Part shown: positions 57,068-64,000 of the stretch, piece after piece
Position numbering within the stretch: the first letter of the stretch is position 1
Layout of the letters: every line of letters starts with the position of its first letter
DNA from: CAVRRZ01 sp963723745
GTDB taxonomy: Bacteria > Actinomycetota > Actinomycetes > Mycobacteriales > Geodermatophilaceae
Assembly: GCA_963723745.1 (NCBI GenBank)
Contig: CAVRRZ010000005.1
Coordinates: 992,001 to 1,056,000 of the forward strand
Direction of reading: 5' to 3'
Length of the DNA stretch: 64,000 nt
Program-made: the position numbers and the translations under genes
Notes under the pieces: model-generated
The model's database searches: none
Told to the model about the DNA's origin: nothing
The model's input: only the letters and a program-made list of their open reading frames with translations

Positions 57068-57113
57068 GACGTCATCCTCGCTCGGTTCGGTGATCGGATC
57101 CTGCCGCATCGAC

Positions 57114-57151
57114 GAACGGCCCCGCTCCCGGTGTCGGGAGCGGGGCCGTTC
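57114..57151 (-). terminator. Terminator hairpin after tsf
   Basis: A perfect 17-bp stem with GTGT loop (57114-57130 with 57135-57151, arm GAACGGCCCCGCTCCCG). It lies between tsf and pyrH, about 80 bp after the tsf stop. No U-run follows, as usual in this GC range. It probably limits read-through into pyrH-frr. Confidence 0.85.
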
Positions 57152-57229
57152 ATCGCAACATGATGGAACGGCCGCCCTTCAGGGTCCCGCGCCGAGCGTG
57201 CGAGGCGTGGGGGGAAGGGCGGTCCTTTC

Positions 57230-58045
57230 TCAGGCCTGGCCGACCTCGAAGCGGGCGAACCGCTCCACGGTCAGGCCGGCCTCGTCGACGATCTGCTTGA
57301 CCGTGCGCTTGGGCTCGGTGATCGACGGCTGCTCGAGCAGGACGAAGTCCTTGTAGTAGGCGTTGACCCGACCCTCGACGATCTTGGTGATCGCCTGCTC
57401 GGGCTTGCCCTCCTCCTTGGCCGTCTGCTCGGCGACGCGGCGCTCGGTCTCGACCGTCTCGGCCGGGACCTCGTCGCGGGTGAGGAAGCGCGGGCGGGCA
57501 GCGGCGATGTGCATCGCCAGGCTGCGCGCGGCCTCTTCGCTACCGCCGCTGTACTGGACCGCGACACCGATGGCCGGGGGCAGGTCGGTTGCGCGCTTGT
57601 GCAGGTAGGTGGCGATCTGCCCCTCGAAGGCCACGAACTTGCTCAGCACGAGCTTCTCGCCGATACGCGCCGACTCGCCCTCGACCAGGGCGGCCACGGT
57701 CTGGCCGTCGACCTCGGTGGCCAGCAGCGCCTCGGCGTCGGCGGACTCGTTGTCCAGACCGATCTGCAGCAGACGGTCGGCGAGCGCGACGAAGTCGGCG
57801 TTCTTGGCGACGAAGTCGGTCTCGCAGTCGAGCTCGAGCAGGGCGCCGTCCTTGCTGACGACGACGCCGTTGGTCGTGGAGCGCTCGAGGCGCTTGCCGA
57901 CGTCCTTGGCGCCCTTGATGCGCAGCAGCTCGACGGCCTTGTCGTAGTCGCCGTCGGCCTCGGTGAGCGCCTTCTTGCAGTCCATCATGCCGGCGCCGGT
58001 GGCGTCGCGGAGACGCTTGACGTCGGCAGCGGTGAAGCCAGCCAT
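57230..58045 (-). CDS. tsf: Elongation factor Ts
   Basis: Guanine nucleotide exchange factor for EF-Tu. It has 271 residues from ATG 58045. It begins [20 protein letters not shown] with the typical UBA-like N-domain, then [16 protein letters not shown] and [18 protein letters not shown]. It is partner of rpsB upstream, with a hairpin in between. Confidence 0.97.
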   Translation of the reverse strand: MAGFTAADVKRLRDATGAGMMDCKKALTEADGDYDKAVELLRIKGAKDVGKRLERSTTNGVVVSKDGALLELDCETDFVAKNADFVALADRLLQIGLDNESADAEALLATEVDGQTVAALVEGESARIGEKLVLSKFVAFEGQIATYLHKRATDLPPAIGVAVQYSGGSEEAARSLAMHIAAARPRFLTRDEVPAETVETERRVAEQTAKEEGKPEQAITKIVEGRVNAYYKDFVLLEQPSITEPKRTVKQIVDEAGLTVERFARFEVGQA

Positions 58046-58098
58046 GTCTGTTCCTCTGGGATCTGGTGGATGTCGGGCGGCGGAGGTGCGGGCACCCA

Positions 58099-58129
58099 CG
58101 CGCCGCCCCCGGTTGCCGGGGGCGGCGCG
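58099..58129 (-). terminator. Hairpin between rpsB and tsf
   Basis: A perfect 14-bp GC-only stem (58099-58112 with 58116-58129) and a 3-nt TTG loop, 8 bp after the rpsB stop. It is well placed as an attenuator that sets the rpsB:tsf ratio, as the rpsB-tsf intercistronic terminator does in E. coli. Confidence 0.82.
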
Positions 58130-58136
58130 GAACGGG

Positions 58137-59099
58137 TCAGGCCTGCGTGGTGCCCTCGGCCGGAGTGGCCTCGTCCGCGGCCGGTGCGGCCTCGGCAGCG
58201 GGGGCGTCGGCAGCGGGGGCGTCGGCAGCGGGGGCGTCGGCGGCCGGAGCCTCCGTGGCCGGGGCGGCCACGGTGTCGGCGGCCGGAGCCGCGGCCTGGG
58301 CCTCGGCGGTGCCGCCGGTCAGCAGCTCGCGCTCCCAGTCGGCCAGCGGCTCGTCGCCGCCGATGGCCGGCTGCTCGGCGCCGTCCTCGCGACCGGCGTT
58401 GGCCTGCGCGGCCGAGCGGGCCATGAGCCCCTCGGCGACGGCGTCCGCGATCACGCGGGTCAGCAGGGCGGCGCTGCGGATGGCGTCGTCGTTGCCCGGG
58501 ATCTTGTAGTCGACCTCGTCGGGGTCGCAGTTGGTGTCGAGGATCGCGACGACCGGGATGCCCAGCTTGCGGGCCTCGCCGACGGCGATGTGCTCCTTCT
58601 TGGTGTCCACGATCCAGACGGCGCTGGGCACCTTCTGCATGTCACGGATGCCGCCGAGGCTGCGCTCGAGCTTGGCCTTCTCGCGGGAGAGGACCAGCTG
58701 CTCCTTCTTGGACAGGCTGACCAGCACGCCGGTCTGCTCCATGTCCTCGAGCTCCTTGAGGCGCTGGAGCCGCTTGTGCACGGTCTGGAAGTTGGTGAGC
58801 ATCCCGCCGAGCCAGCGCTGGTTGACGTAGGGCATGCCCACGCGCTGCGCCTGCTCGGCGATGACCTCCTGCGCCTGCCGCTTGGTGCCGACGAAGAGGA
58901 TCGAGCCGCCGTGCGCCACCGTCTGCTTGACGAACTCGTAGGCGTTGTCGATGTACCCCAGCGTCTGCTGCAGGTCGATGATGTAGATGCCGTTGCGCTC
59001 GGTGAAGATGAAGCGCTTCATCTTCGGGTTCCAGCGACGGGTCTGGTGCCCGAAGTGGACGCCGCTGTCGAGCAGCTGCTTCATGCTGACGACTGCCAT
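58137..59099 (-). CDS. rpsB: 30S ribosomal protein S2
   Basis: A 320-residue S2. The core is normal ([39 protein letters not shown] segment, [22 protein letters not shown]). The C-terminal extension of about 70 residues is rich in Ala, Asp and Pro and contains three near-identical 15-bp units (ADAPA repeats, about 58197-58245). Such acidic tails are common in actinobacterial S2. First gene of the rpsB-tsf pair. Confidence 0.97.
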   Translation of the reverse strand: MAVVSMKQLLDSGVHFGHQTRRWNPKMKRFIFTERNGIYIIDLQQTLGYIDNAYEFVKQTVAHGGSILFVGTKRQAQEVIAEQAQRVGMPYVNQRWLGGMLTNFQTVHKRLQRLKELEDMEQTGVLVSLSKKEQLVLSREKAKLERSLGGIRDMQKVPSAVWIVDTKKEHIAVGEARKLGIPVVAILDTNCDPDEVDYKIPGNDDAIRSAALLTRVIADAVAEGLMARSAAQANAGREDGAEQPAIGGDEPLADWERELLTGGTAEAQAAAPAADTVAAPATEAPAADAPAADAPAADAPAAEAAPAADEATPAEGTTQA

Positions 59100-59392
59100 G
59101 GTCGCCTTTCTGTATGTGCGCGCGGCCGCACGGGCCGCGCTCCTCGGTTGCCGCGGCGCCCCGGGTGGTGCGCCGCCCTGGCGTCCGGCCGCGCCACATG
59201 CACCCCTTGCGGGGACCGAGGTGGCGACTGCCCCGCGACGAGCGGGAAGAGGACGCGCGAAGTCGGCTCACCGGAGCGAGCCGCATCGGACAGCATACGC
59301 GACCCCGCGGGGTCCTTCCCCAGCGCAGCCGGGGCGTCCACAGCCCGGCCGGAGCCCTTGGCCGGCGATCGGGTGTCACCGACGCTGGCCGG
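59100..59392 (-). promoter_or_regulatory. rpsB leader/promoter region
   Basis: About 290 bp between rpsB and the divergent M23 peptidase gene, with no gene. It should hold the promoters of both. A TATGCT on the minus strand near 59296-59301 could be a -10 for rpsB, but the -35 is not convincing. A ribosomal-protein leader RNA is possible, not demonstrated. Confidence 0.4.
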
Positions 59393-59902
59393 GTGAGAGC
59401 CGTCCTCGCCGCCACGGTCCTGCTGCTGGCCGCGCTCGCGCCGGCGGCCGCGGGCGCGGCGCCCGCCGCTCCCCCACCCGCCACCCCGGCGAGTGCCTGG
59501 TCGTGGCCGCTGCCGGAGCAGCCGGCGGTCACCCGGGCGTTCGACCGGCTGCCGCATCCCTACGCGGCCGGGCACCGGGGGGTGGACCTCGGCGCAGCCC
59601 CGGGCGCGACCGTGACGGCGGCCGGCGACGGGGTCGTGGTCTTCGCCGGCATGGTCGCCGGGCGTCCGGTCGTCTCCGTCGACCACGCCGGGGGCCTGCG
59701 GACGACGTACGAGCCGGTCGACGCCTCGGTCGGCGCGGGCCGGGCCGTGGCGCGGGGCTCGCCGATCGGCACCCTCCGCGCGGGTCACGACGGCTGCCCG
59801 GTCGCCGCGTGCCTCCACTGGGGCCTGCGCCGGGGCGGCACCTATCTCGATCCGACGGCGCTGGTCCGGCCCCCACGGCTGCGGCTGCTGCCGCTGTACT
59901 GA
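59393..59902 (+). CDS. Secreted M23 (LytM-like) peptidase-family protein
   Basis: A 169-residue exported protein with signal peptide AVLAATVLLLAALAPAAAGA. LytM fold hallmarks: WSWPL opening, zinc ligands in GHRGVDLG (His61, Asp65) and the zinc His142 in CLHWGLRRGG. The first His of the usual HxH pair is Cys140 here, so the catalytic base is altered. It may be a regulatory or altered-activity amidase/endopeptidase activator. Located upstream of rpsB on the opposite strand, a common actinobacterial place for this family. Confidence 0.87.
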   Translation: MRAVLAATVLLLAALAPAAAGAAPAAPPPATPASAWSWPLPEQPAVTRAFDRLPHPYAAGHRGVDLGAAPGATVTAAGDGVVVFAGMVAGRPVVSVDHAGGLRTTYEPVDASVGAGRAVARGSPIGTLRAGHDGCPVAACLHWGLRRGGTYLDPTALVRPPRLRLLPLY

Positions 59903-59934
59903 GGCAGGCAGCCGCACGGCAGGAGGAGCGCGAC

Positions 59935-60326
59935 ATGGCAGTCGACGGAGCGGTCGTGGTCGAGCGGCTGGCCGACCTGCAACTCGAGCCGTCCCGGCCG
60001 GTGGTCCACGACCGGCCGATCGCGCTCCGCCGGCTGTTCCGCGACCCGCGCACGGGTGCGAGCACTACCTGGTGCGCTATCCCGCCCAGCTGCGGGCGCG
60101 GTGGCACCGGCACACGGCGGCCCACACGATCGTGGTCCTCGAGGGCGGCCTCGAGGTGAACGGCCGGGTGATCGGGCCGGGTTCGTACTGCCACCTGCCC
60201 GCCGGCGAGCCGATGCACCACGCACCTGCCCCGGGCGGGGGCTGCCTGTTCGTGATCGTGTTCGACGGTCCGTTCGACGTCGCGCCGCTGCCCGAGCAGG
60301 CGGCCAGGGAGGACAGCGCTCGCTGA
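59935..60326 (+). CDS. Cupin domain protein (frameshift near 60058)
   Basis: A small cupin of about 130 residues. The ATG at 59935 follows AGGAGGAG. The N-terminal half (VVHDRPIALRRLFRDPRTG) and the cupin barrel (HYLVRYPAQLRARWHRHTAA, HTIVVLEGGLEVNGRVIGPGSY, HLPAGEPMHHAPAPGGGC) are in frames differing by one base, so one base is missing around 60054-60062. Metal-type histidines WHRHTAAH are present. The substrate is unknown. Confidence 0.8.
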
Positions 60327-60421
60327 TCCTGCCTGGCCGCCCCTGGACAGCCACCGGCCCGGCCGCGGCGGTCGGGGGGCCGCCGGGCCGGGCCGGGGTG
60401 TCCAATCGGTCGAGCGGGAGG

Positions 60422-61027
60422 TCAGCTCCTCGCGTCCTGCAGCGGGCGCCGCTCGCCGTCGGCGAACAGTTCCTCCTGCGCGGCGTCCTTGCGGGCGTGC
60501 CGGAAGCCGAGGCCCGCCAGGACCAGCAGCAGGCCGGCGCCGACGAAGGACGCGATCGCGGCGAACATCGCGATCTGGCCCATCTTCCAGAAGGCGTAGG
60601 CGTTGAGCAGCAGACCGCGCAGCGTCTCGCCCATGAACAGCGCCTGCCGCTGGCCGGCCGCCTGCTGGTAACCCGGGTCCTCGGGGTCCATCTGCTGGAA
60701 CTCGCCGCTGACCTCGCTGTAGGTGCGCCCGTCGGCGATCTCGTCCAGGTGCGCCTTGATGTAGTTGTCGGCGTACGCCTGCGCCTGCGCGCCGTTCTCC
60801 AGCGGCTGACCGGCGAAGGGCTCGAGGGCCTCGCGGTCGGCCTCGTCGGCCAGCGAGCTGATCGCCTCGCCCTCCGGCATCGTGATGTTCTGCTGCGACA
60901 ACTGCTCGCGAACGTTGTCGTTCACGAACGAGTTCGCCCACAGCAGGAGCGAGCCGGCGACCACCAGCAGGGCGGCGACCAGCAGGCCACCGAGGGACAT
61001 CAACTTGTCGAAAGCCCGTCGTCTCAT
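60422..61027 (-). CDS. Two-helix membrane protein of unknown function
   Basis: A 201-residue protein. One helix lies near the N-terminus (LGGLLVAALLVVAGSLLLW) and one near the C-terminus (MGQIAMFAAIASFVGAGLLL, then VLAGLGF). The roughly 110-residue domain between them is acidic and helical (REQLSQQNITMPEGEAIS, HLDEIADGRTYSEVSGEF) and presumably lies outside. I have seen similar actinobacterial hypothetical proteins but know no function. It stands alone, convergent with the cupin gene. Confidence 0.75.
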   Translation of the reverse strand: MRRRAFDKLMSLGGLLVAALLVVAGSLLLWANSFVNDNVREQLSQQNITMPEGEAISSLADEADREALEPFAGQPLENGAQAQAYADNYIKAHLDEIADGRTYSEVSGEFQQMDPEDPGYQQAAGQRQALFMGETLRGLLLNAYAFWKMGQIAMFAAIASFVGAGLLLVLAGLGFRHARKDAAQEELFADGERRPLQDARS

Positions 61028-61156
61028 GGCTCCAATGATCGTTGAACGCTGCAGGAGGCGCGTGAGGAGGAAGGCCGTTTCCCGGAGGGCCGAAAGTCCC
61101 GAGAACTCACTACTCTTCGCCGCATATCGCGCCCGGAGCAGGCCCGGTGGCCCTCG

Positions 61157-62071
61157 GTGCGCCCCGGGCGGGGCCACTACGAGAGCTACTACCTGCGGGC
61201 GCTGGACCCGTCTCGCCCGCGGGGCGTCTGGATCCGGTACACCGTCCTGGTCACGCCGGAGGGCCGCTCGTCGGGCCAGCTGTGGTGCACGCTCTTCGAC
61301 CGCGAGGCGGGCGCGCCGCGCGCCGTACGGATGGACCTCGCCGAGCCGCAGGCGGGCGAGGGGGCATGGATCCGCCTGGGTGCCGCGGTGTTCGGCCCCG
61401 AGGGCGCGACGGGCGAGGCGGTGTCCGCCGGTCGCGCCGCGTCGTGGGAGCTGACCACGCGCGCCGGTGACCCGACACTGCTGCACCTGCCCCGGCCGTG
61501 GATGTACGAGGCTCGGCTCCCCCGCACGAAGCTGCTCTCGCTGACCCCGTCGACGTCGTTCGACGGGGTGCTGCGCGTCGACGGCGAGGAGATCCCGGTC
61601 GCCGGCTGGCCGGGCATGGTCGGGCACAACTGGGGCGAGGAGCACGCCGCCCGGTGGATCTGGCTGCACGGGCTGCGCTTCGACGCTGCCGGGCCGGACA
61701 CCTGGCTCGACGTCGCGATCGGCCGGGTGCGGCTGGGGCCGGTGACGACGCCGTGGATCGCCAACGGGGCGCTGAGCCTGGACGGCGAACGGCTCGCGCT
61801 GGGCGGGCTCGGCCGGCGCTCGGCGGTCACCGCGACGGAGTCGAGCTGCGTGGCGCGCCTGCCGGGACGCGGGGTGACCGTCACGGCGTCGATCAGCGCG
61901 CCGCCCGCGGCGTTCGCGCGGTGGGACTACGCGGGGCCGGCCGGCTCGACCAGCGACGTCGTCAACTGCTCGGTCGCCGACCTGACCGTGCGCGTCGAGC
62001 GGCCCGGCCGGGAGACGGTGGAACTGACCGCCCCCGGCCGGGCCGTGTACGAACTGGGCCGCGAGGCCTGA
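61157..62071 (+). CDS. Lipocalin-like protein (AttH/CrtC or tocopherol-cyclase type)
   Basis: A 304-residue protein, beta-rich, with the recurring block GHNWGEEHAARWIWLHGL that I associate with CrtC/AttH and tocopherol-cyclase-like lipocalin folds. It also has YESYYLRALDPSRPRGVWIR at the start and ATESSCVARLPGRGVTV later. No signal peptide. It starts at GTG 61157 without a strong ribosome site. Possible role is hydration or binding of a hydrophobic isoprenoid; no carotenoid genes are nearby, so this is weak inference. Confidence 0.65.
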   Translation: MRPGRGHYESYYLRALDPSRPRGVWIRYTVLVTPEGRSSGQLWCTLFDREAGAPRAVRMDLAEPQAGEGAWIRLGAAVFGPEGATGEAVSAGRAASWELTTRAGDPTLLHLPRPWMYEARLPRTKLLSLTPSTSFDGVLRVDGEEIPVAGWPGMVGHNWGEEHAARWIWLHGLRFDAAGPDTWLDVAIGRVRLGPVTTPWIANGALSLDGERLALGGLGRRSAVTATESSCVARLPGRGVTVTASISAPPAAFARWDYAGPAGSTSDVVNCSVADLTVRVERPGRETVELTAPGRAVYELGREA

Positions 62072-62077
62072 CGGGGT

Positions 62078-62725
62078 TCAGGCCGGCGGTCGTTCCGCGG
62101 CGGACGGTCGGAGGGCCGCCATCGCGTCGGCGACCTGCTGCTCGCGCCCGCCGCCCTCCCGGCGGAGCCCCGCGACGACACCGGCGTAGTCGGCGTCGTC
62201 CCTGTTCTGGCTGAGCTTGGCCTTGGCGCTCACCTGCTCGATGGCGAACTCGACGCCGACGATGGCGCGCAGCTGCTTCTCCACGTACCGGCTCGGCGCG
62301 TCGTCGACCGACCACGGCTCGTCCCGGAACCGCTCGTGCGCGTGGGTGAGCCGGGTGACCGCGTCGAGGAGCCACTCGGCGTCCTCGTGCACCTCGACGC
62401 GGCCCGCGAAGTGCACCGCGGAGTAGTTCCAGGTCGGCACGACCCGGCCGTGTCGCGCCTTCGACGGGTACCAGGCGGCGGAGACGTAGGCCTCGGCTCC
62501 GGTGACGACGGCCAGCGCGGGCGCGCCGGGCCGGATCGACCTCCAGTGCGGATTGGCCCGTGCCAGGTGGAAGACCAGCCGGCCGTCGTCCCAGAGCACC
62601 GGCAGCAGCGTCGCCGTCGGGTATCCGCCCTCGGAGACGGTCACCAGCTGCGCCGAGCCCACGGCGGCCACGAGGCGGCGGACCTCGTCGCCGTCCTCCA
62701 GCGCGTTGGACCGCGGGACGTACAC
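62078..62725 (-). CDS. PaiB-type FMN-binding split-barrel protein
   Basis: A 215-residue protein of the PaiB/FMN-binding negative transcriptional regulator family (Bacillus PaiB). The start VYVPRSNALEDGDEVRRLV, then LARANPHWRSIRPGAPALAV, PTWNYSAVHFAGRVEVHED and VGVEFAIEQVSAKAKLSQNR match the family closely. GTG 62725 is the natural start. The frame continues upstream as low-similarity sequence and is not used. Roles proposed for relatives are flavin reduction or regulation of proteases; unknown here. Confidence 0.88.
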   Translation of the reverse strand: MYVPRSNALEDGDEVRRLVAAVGSAQLVTVSEGGYPTATLLPVLWDDGRLVFHLARANPHWRSIRPGAPALAVVTGAEAYVSAAWYPSKARHGRVVPTWNYSAVHFAGRVEVHEDAEWLLDAVTRLTHAHERFRDEPWSVDDAPSRYVEKQLRAIVGVEFAIEQVSAKAKLSQNRDDADYAGVVAGLRREGGGREQQVADAMAALRPSAAERPPA

Positions 62726-63118
62726 GGTGGTCAGGCTCCGACCGTGGCGTGACTGCGCGCCCCGGTCCGCTCCTCGCTCGTTCCTCGCTGCGATGCTCCT
62801 GCGGCTGTAGTTGTGACCGGACTCGACAGTTGAGCAGCGCGCGACCCGCTGACCTGCGGCTTGGACACGATTCTGCTCATCGCACGGACACGATAGTCGA
62901 GCAGGAGCGCGGCTCCTGGACTCGATAGTTGAGCAGGACTGCGCGGACACGATAGTTGAGCAGGATGGGCCCCGGAACGACTGCGGACCGCTCATTACTG
63001 GTCCAGACCTAATCTCAGGTGCTATCGACCACTCAGATGGGTTGACGGACCACTGTGTGAGTGGTTGAGTCTCTCTCAGAGCGGTGCCGCACCGCTCACA
63101 ACCGGTCAGGAGCCAGTC
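62726..63118. other. Gene-free spacer carrying a repeat array and likely promoter
   Basis: About 390 bp with noticeably lower GC than the rest. It holds five spaced copies of a roughly 20-bp repeat (62819-62965, listed separately). Upstream of the hypothetical gene lies a TTGACG near 63041 with CCACTCA/TGAGTGG (63029-63035 with 63058-63064), which could be promoter and operator elements. The first 90 bp (62726-62818) show nothing. Confidence 0.5.
62819..62965. repeat. Array of five degenerate direct repeats
   Basis: Copies start at 62819, 62863, 62886, 62918 and 62945 with consensus GGACWCGATAGTTGAGCAG plus GA. Copies 3-5 differ by one or two bases, copy 1 is slightly more diverged, and copy 2 is degenerate after GGACACGAT. 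Centre spacings are 44, 23, 32 and 27 bp, too irregular for CRISPR. It may be transposase- or regulator-binding sites, or one end of a lost insertion sequence. Confidence 0.8.
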
Positions 63119-63685
63119 ATGAGCAGCAACGAGTACGTCGCCTTCCCCGTGCGAGTCGAGTTCGTTCCGGACGTGACAGCGCTCTGCGCTCGGCTGGAGG
63201 CCGTCCGCAACGGGAGCCTCACCGATGAGCAGGCCGTGACGCCCGACGGCACCCACATCGAGTTGCCGGGTGGCGGGACCCCCGCGCAGCCGGGGAGTCG
63301 CGGGGGCAGCGCCGCCAACAAGGTCGAGGGCGACGGCGTCGTGTGGACCCCAGAGCAGTACGCACTCCTCCGGGACAACACCACCGTGAGCGCATCCCGT
63401 ATTCACAAGATCCTGGACACCCTCGCCGAAGCAGGCGGTGAGCGGGTAACGACCACCGTCCTGTCCGACCGAACGGGCGTGCGGGACACCGAGATCCGAC
63501 ACGCCCTGGGTTGGCTCACCAAGTTCATGAGGGGCAACCCCAACGTCTTCGACAGCGACCAGTGGCCGATGGGCTGGGCCTACGGACGCGAGATCGACCC
63601 CGACAACGCGTTCGAGTTCCACTACCGGATGACAGCCGAGCAGATTGGAGGGTGGACCGGCGCGCCCAACGGCACCCAGCAGTAG
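63119..63685 (+). CDS. Hypothetical protein, possibly helix-turn-helix containing
   Basis: A 188-residue protein with a good ribosome site (AGGAG 7 nt before ATG 63119) and its own terminator downstream. The N-terminus is an unassigned mixed region. The stretch about 100-150 (VSASRIHKILDTLAEAGGER, then LSDRTGVRDTEIRHALGWLT) looks like a winged-helix or replication/partition-type HTH. The C-terminus MGWAYGREIDPDNAFEFHYR is unusual and aromatic. Lower-GC surroundings and the repeat array upstream hint at horizontal acquisition. No family recognised. Confidence 0.7.
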   Translation: MSSNEYVAFPVRVEFVPDVTALCARLEAVRNGSLTDEQAVTPDGTHIELPGGGTPAQPGSRGGSAANKVEGDGVVWTPEQYALLRDNTTVSASRIHKILDTLAEAGGERVTTTVLSDRTGVRDTEIRHALGWLTKFMRGNPNVFDSDQWPMGWAYGREIDPDNAFEFHYRMTAEQIGGWTGAPNGTQQ

Positions 63686-63706
63686 CAGAATGATCAACAG
63701 ATAGGT

Positions 63707-63739
63707 CTGTAGGCCCGTGATCTCCCCACGGGCCTACAG
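63707..63739 (+). terminator. Terminator hairpin after the hypothetical gene
   Basis: A perfect 13-bp stem (CTGTAGGCCCGTG at 63707-63719 with 63727-63739) and 7-nt loop, 21 bp after the stop of the upstream gene. It is well placed as an intrinsic terminator, though without a T-run. Confidence 0.78.
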
Positions 63740-64000
63740 CCATGCGCAGACCCAGCGCTAACGGCGCTGCTCCGCACGAGCAGGCGCAATGATCGTCGCG
63801 CCCGGCAGGCAGCACCATTGCGACGGCCCACCTCAAGGAGGCCGCCCGATGTGGTGGTGACGTACAGCGCCGGGAGAAGGGAGACGGCGAGTCGACGGCG
63901 ACGGCGGAGCCTCCGTCGGTGAGGCTTGGGGACTGGACGGAGCACCGGCCTCGATTAGGACAGGGCGTTGGTGATTGCTTTGTGCAACACCTTCAGTGCC
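63740..64000. other. Right end of the window, no gene recognised
   Basis: An AAGGAGG at about 63833-63839 precedes an ATG at 63849 that meets a stop after three codons. A GTG-initiated frame of about 23 arginine-rich codons is the only other candidate. GC drops toward the edge. I see no supported gene. Confidence 0.5.

Noticed and set aside
62819..62965. CRISPR array
   Set aside because: Spacers would be only 2-25 bp and unequal, repeats are degenerate, and no cas gene is in the window.
62726..63697. N-terminal extension of the PaiB-like gene reaching toward 63697
   Set aside because: The family begins at VYVPRSNA (62725); the upstream frame runs through the repeat array and antisense to the orphan gene.
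63849..63930. Short gene after AAGGAGG near the right edge
   Set aside because: The ATG frame stops after three codons and the alternative is 23 arginine-rich codons; insufficient support.

Overview
The window is about 64 kb of very GC-rich DNA with frequent GTG starts. Many stop/start pairs overlap as ATGA or GTGA, and the gene order is classic for high-GC Gram-positive bacteria. The rpsB-tsf-pyrH-frr-cdsA, dxr-rip-ispG, rimP-nusA-ylxR-infB-rbfA-nrnA-truB and ribF-rpsO-pnp-M16 protease-dapB blocks all lie on the minus strand in the order known from Mycobacterium, Frankia and relatives. My best guess, from recall and not from a search, is a member of Geodermatophilaceae (Blastococcus, Modestobacter or Geodermatophilus).

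Layout from left to right. 1-2.1 kb: folate and thymidylate genes (folA, cut by the window edge; thyA; thyX). 2.2-10.3 kb: accessory genes (DUF1232 protein, AlkX-like glycosylase, GNAT, DUF2461, an MFS exporter, and two tandem exported FAD oxidoreductases). 10.5-16.2 kb: one complete rRNA operon (16S-23S-5S, minus strand) with a terminator, a tRNA-free spacer and pre-23S pairing arms. 16.2-24 kb: dapB, a VanZ-like protein, M16 protease, pnp, rpsO, ribF, ilvE. 24-26 kb: MhuD-like haem monooxygenase, larB and larE. 26-35.7 kb: truB to rimP, the translation-initiation and transcription-elongation operon. 36-39 kb (plus strand): Tat lipoprotein, DUF4439 ferritin-like protein, DUF421 protein, hemerythrin. 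39-49.5 kb: a MecA_N-type penicillin-binding protein, GNAT, ispG, site-2 protease, dxr, DUF2631, VIT family, rlmN, SpoU methyltransferase. 49.7-54.7 kb: a large polysaccharide pyruvyltransferase/GT8 fusion, a broken GT8 tail, PPK2 and a DUF952-GNAT fusion. 54.6-59.1 kb: cdsA, frr, pyrH, tsf, rpsB. 59.4-64 kb: M23 peptidase, cupin, small membrane protein, lipocalin-like protein, PaiB-like flavoprotein, an unusual repeat array and a hypothetical protein with its own terminator.

Most of the window is core housekeeping: translation, RNA turnover, non-mevalonate isoprenoid synthesis (dxr and ispG flanking the intramembrane protease), lysine/DAP synthesis and dTMP synthesis. The less ordinary material is at 6.6-10.3, 42.9-43.9, 49.7-54.7 and 62.8-63.7 kb.

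Caution on sequence quality: at least nine genes carry frameshifts that would ruin conserved, mostly essential proteins (M16 protease, nusA, PBP, rip, dxr with about seven, DUF2631 with two, VIT, cupin). The clustering and the contexts (G/C runs and ACGCGCG) suggest base-calling or assembly errors rather than real pseudogenes. Coordinates for those genes span all pieces.
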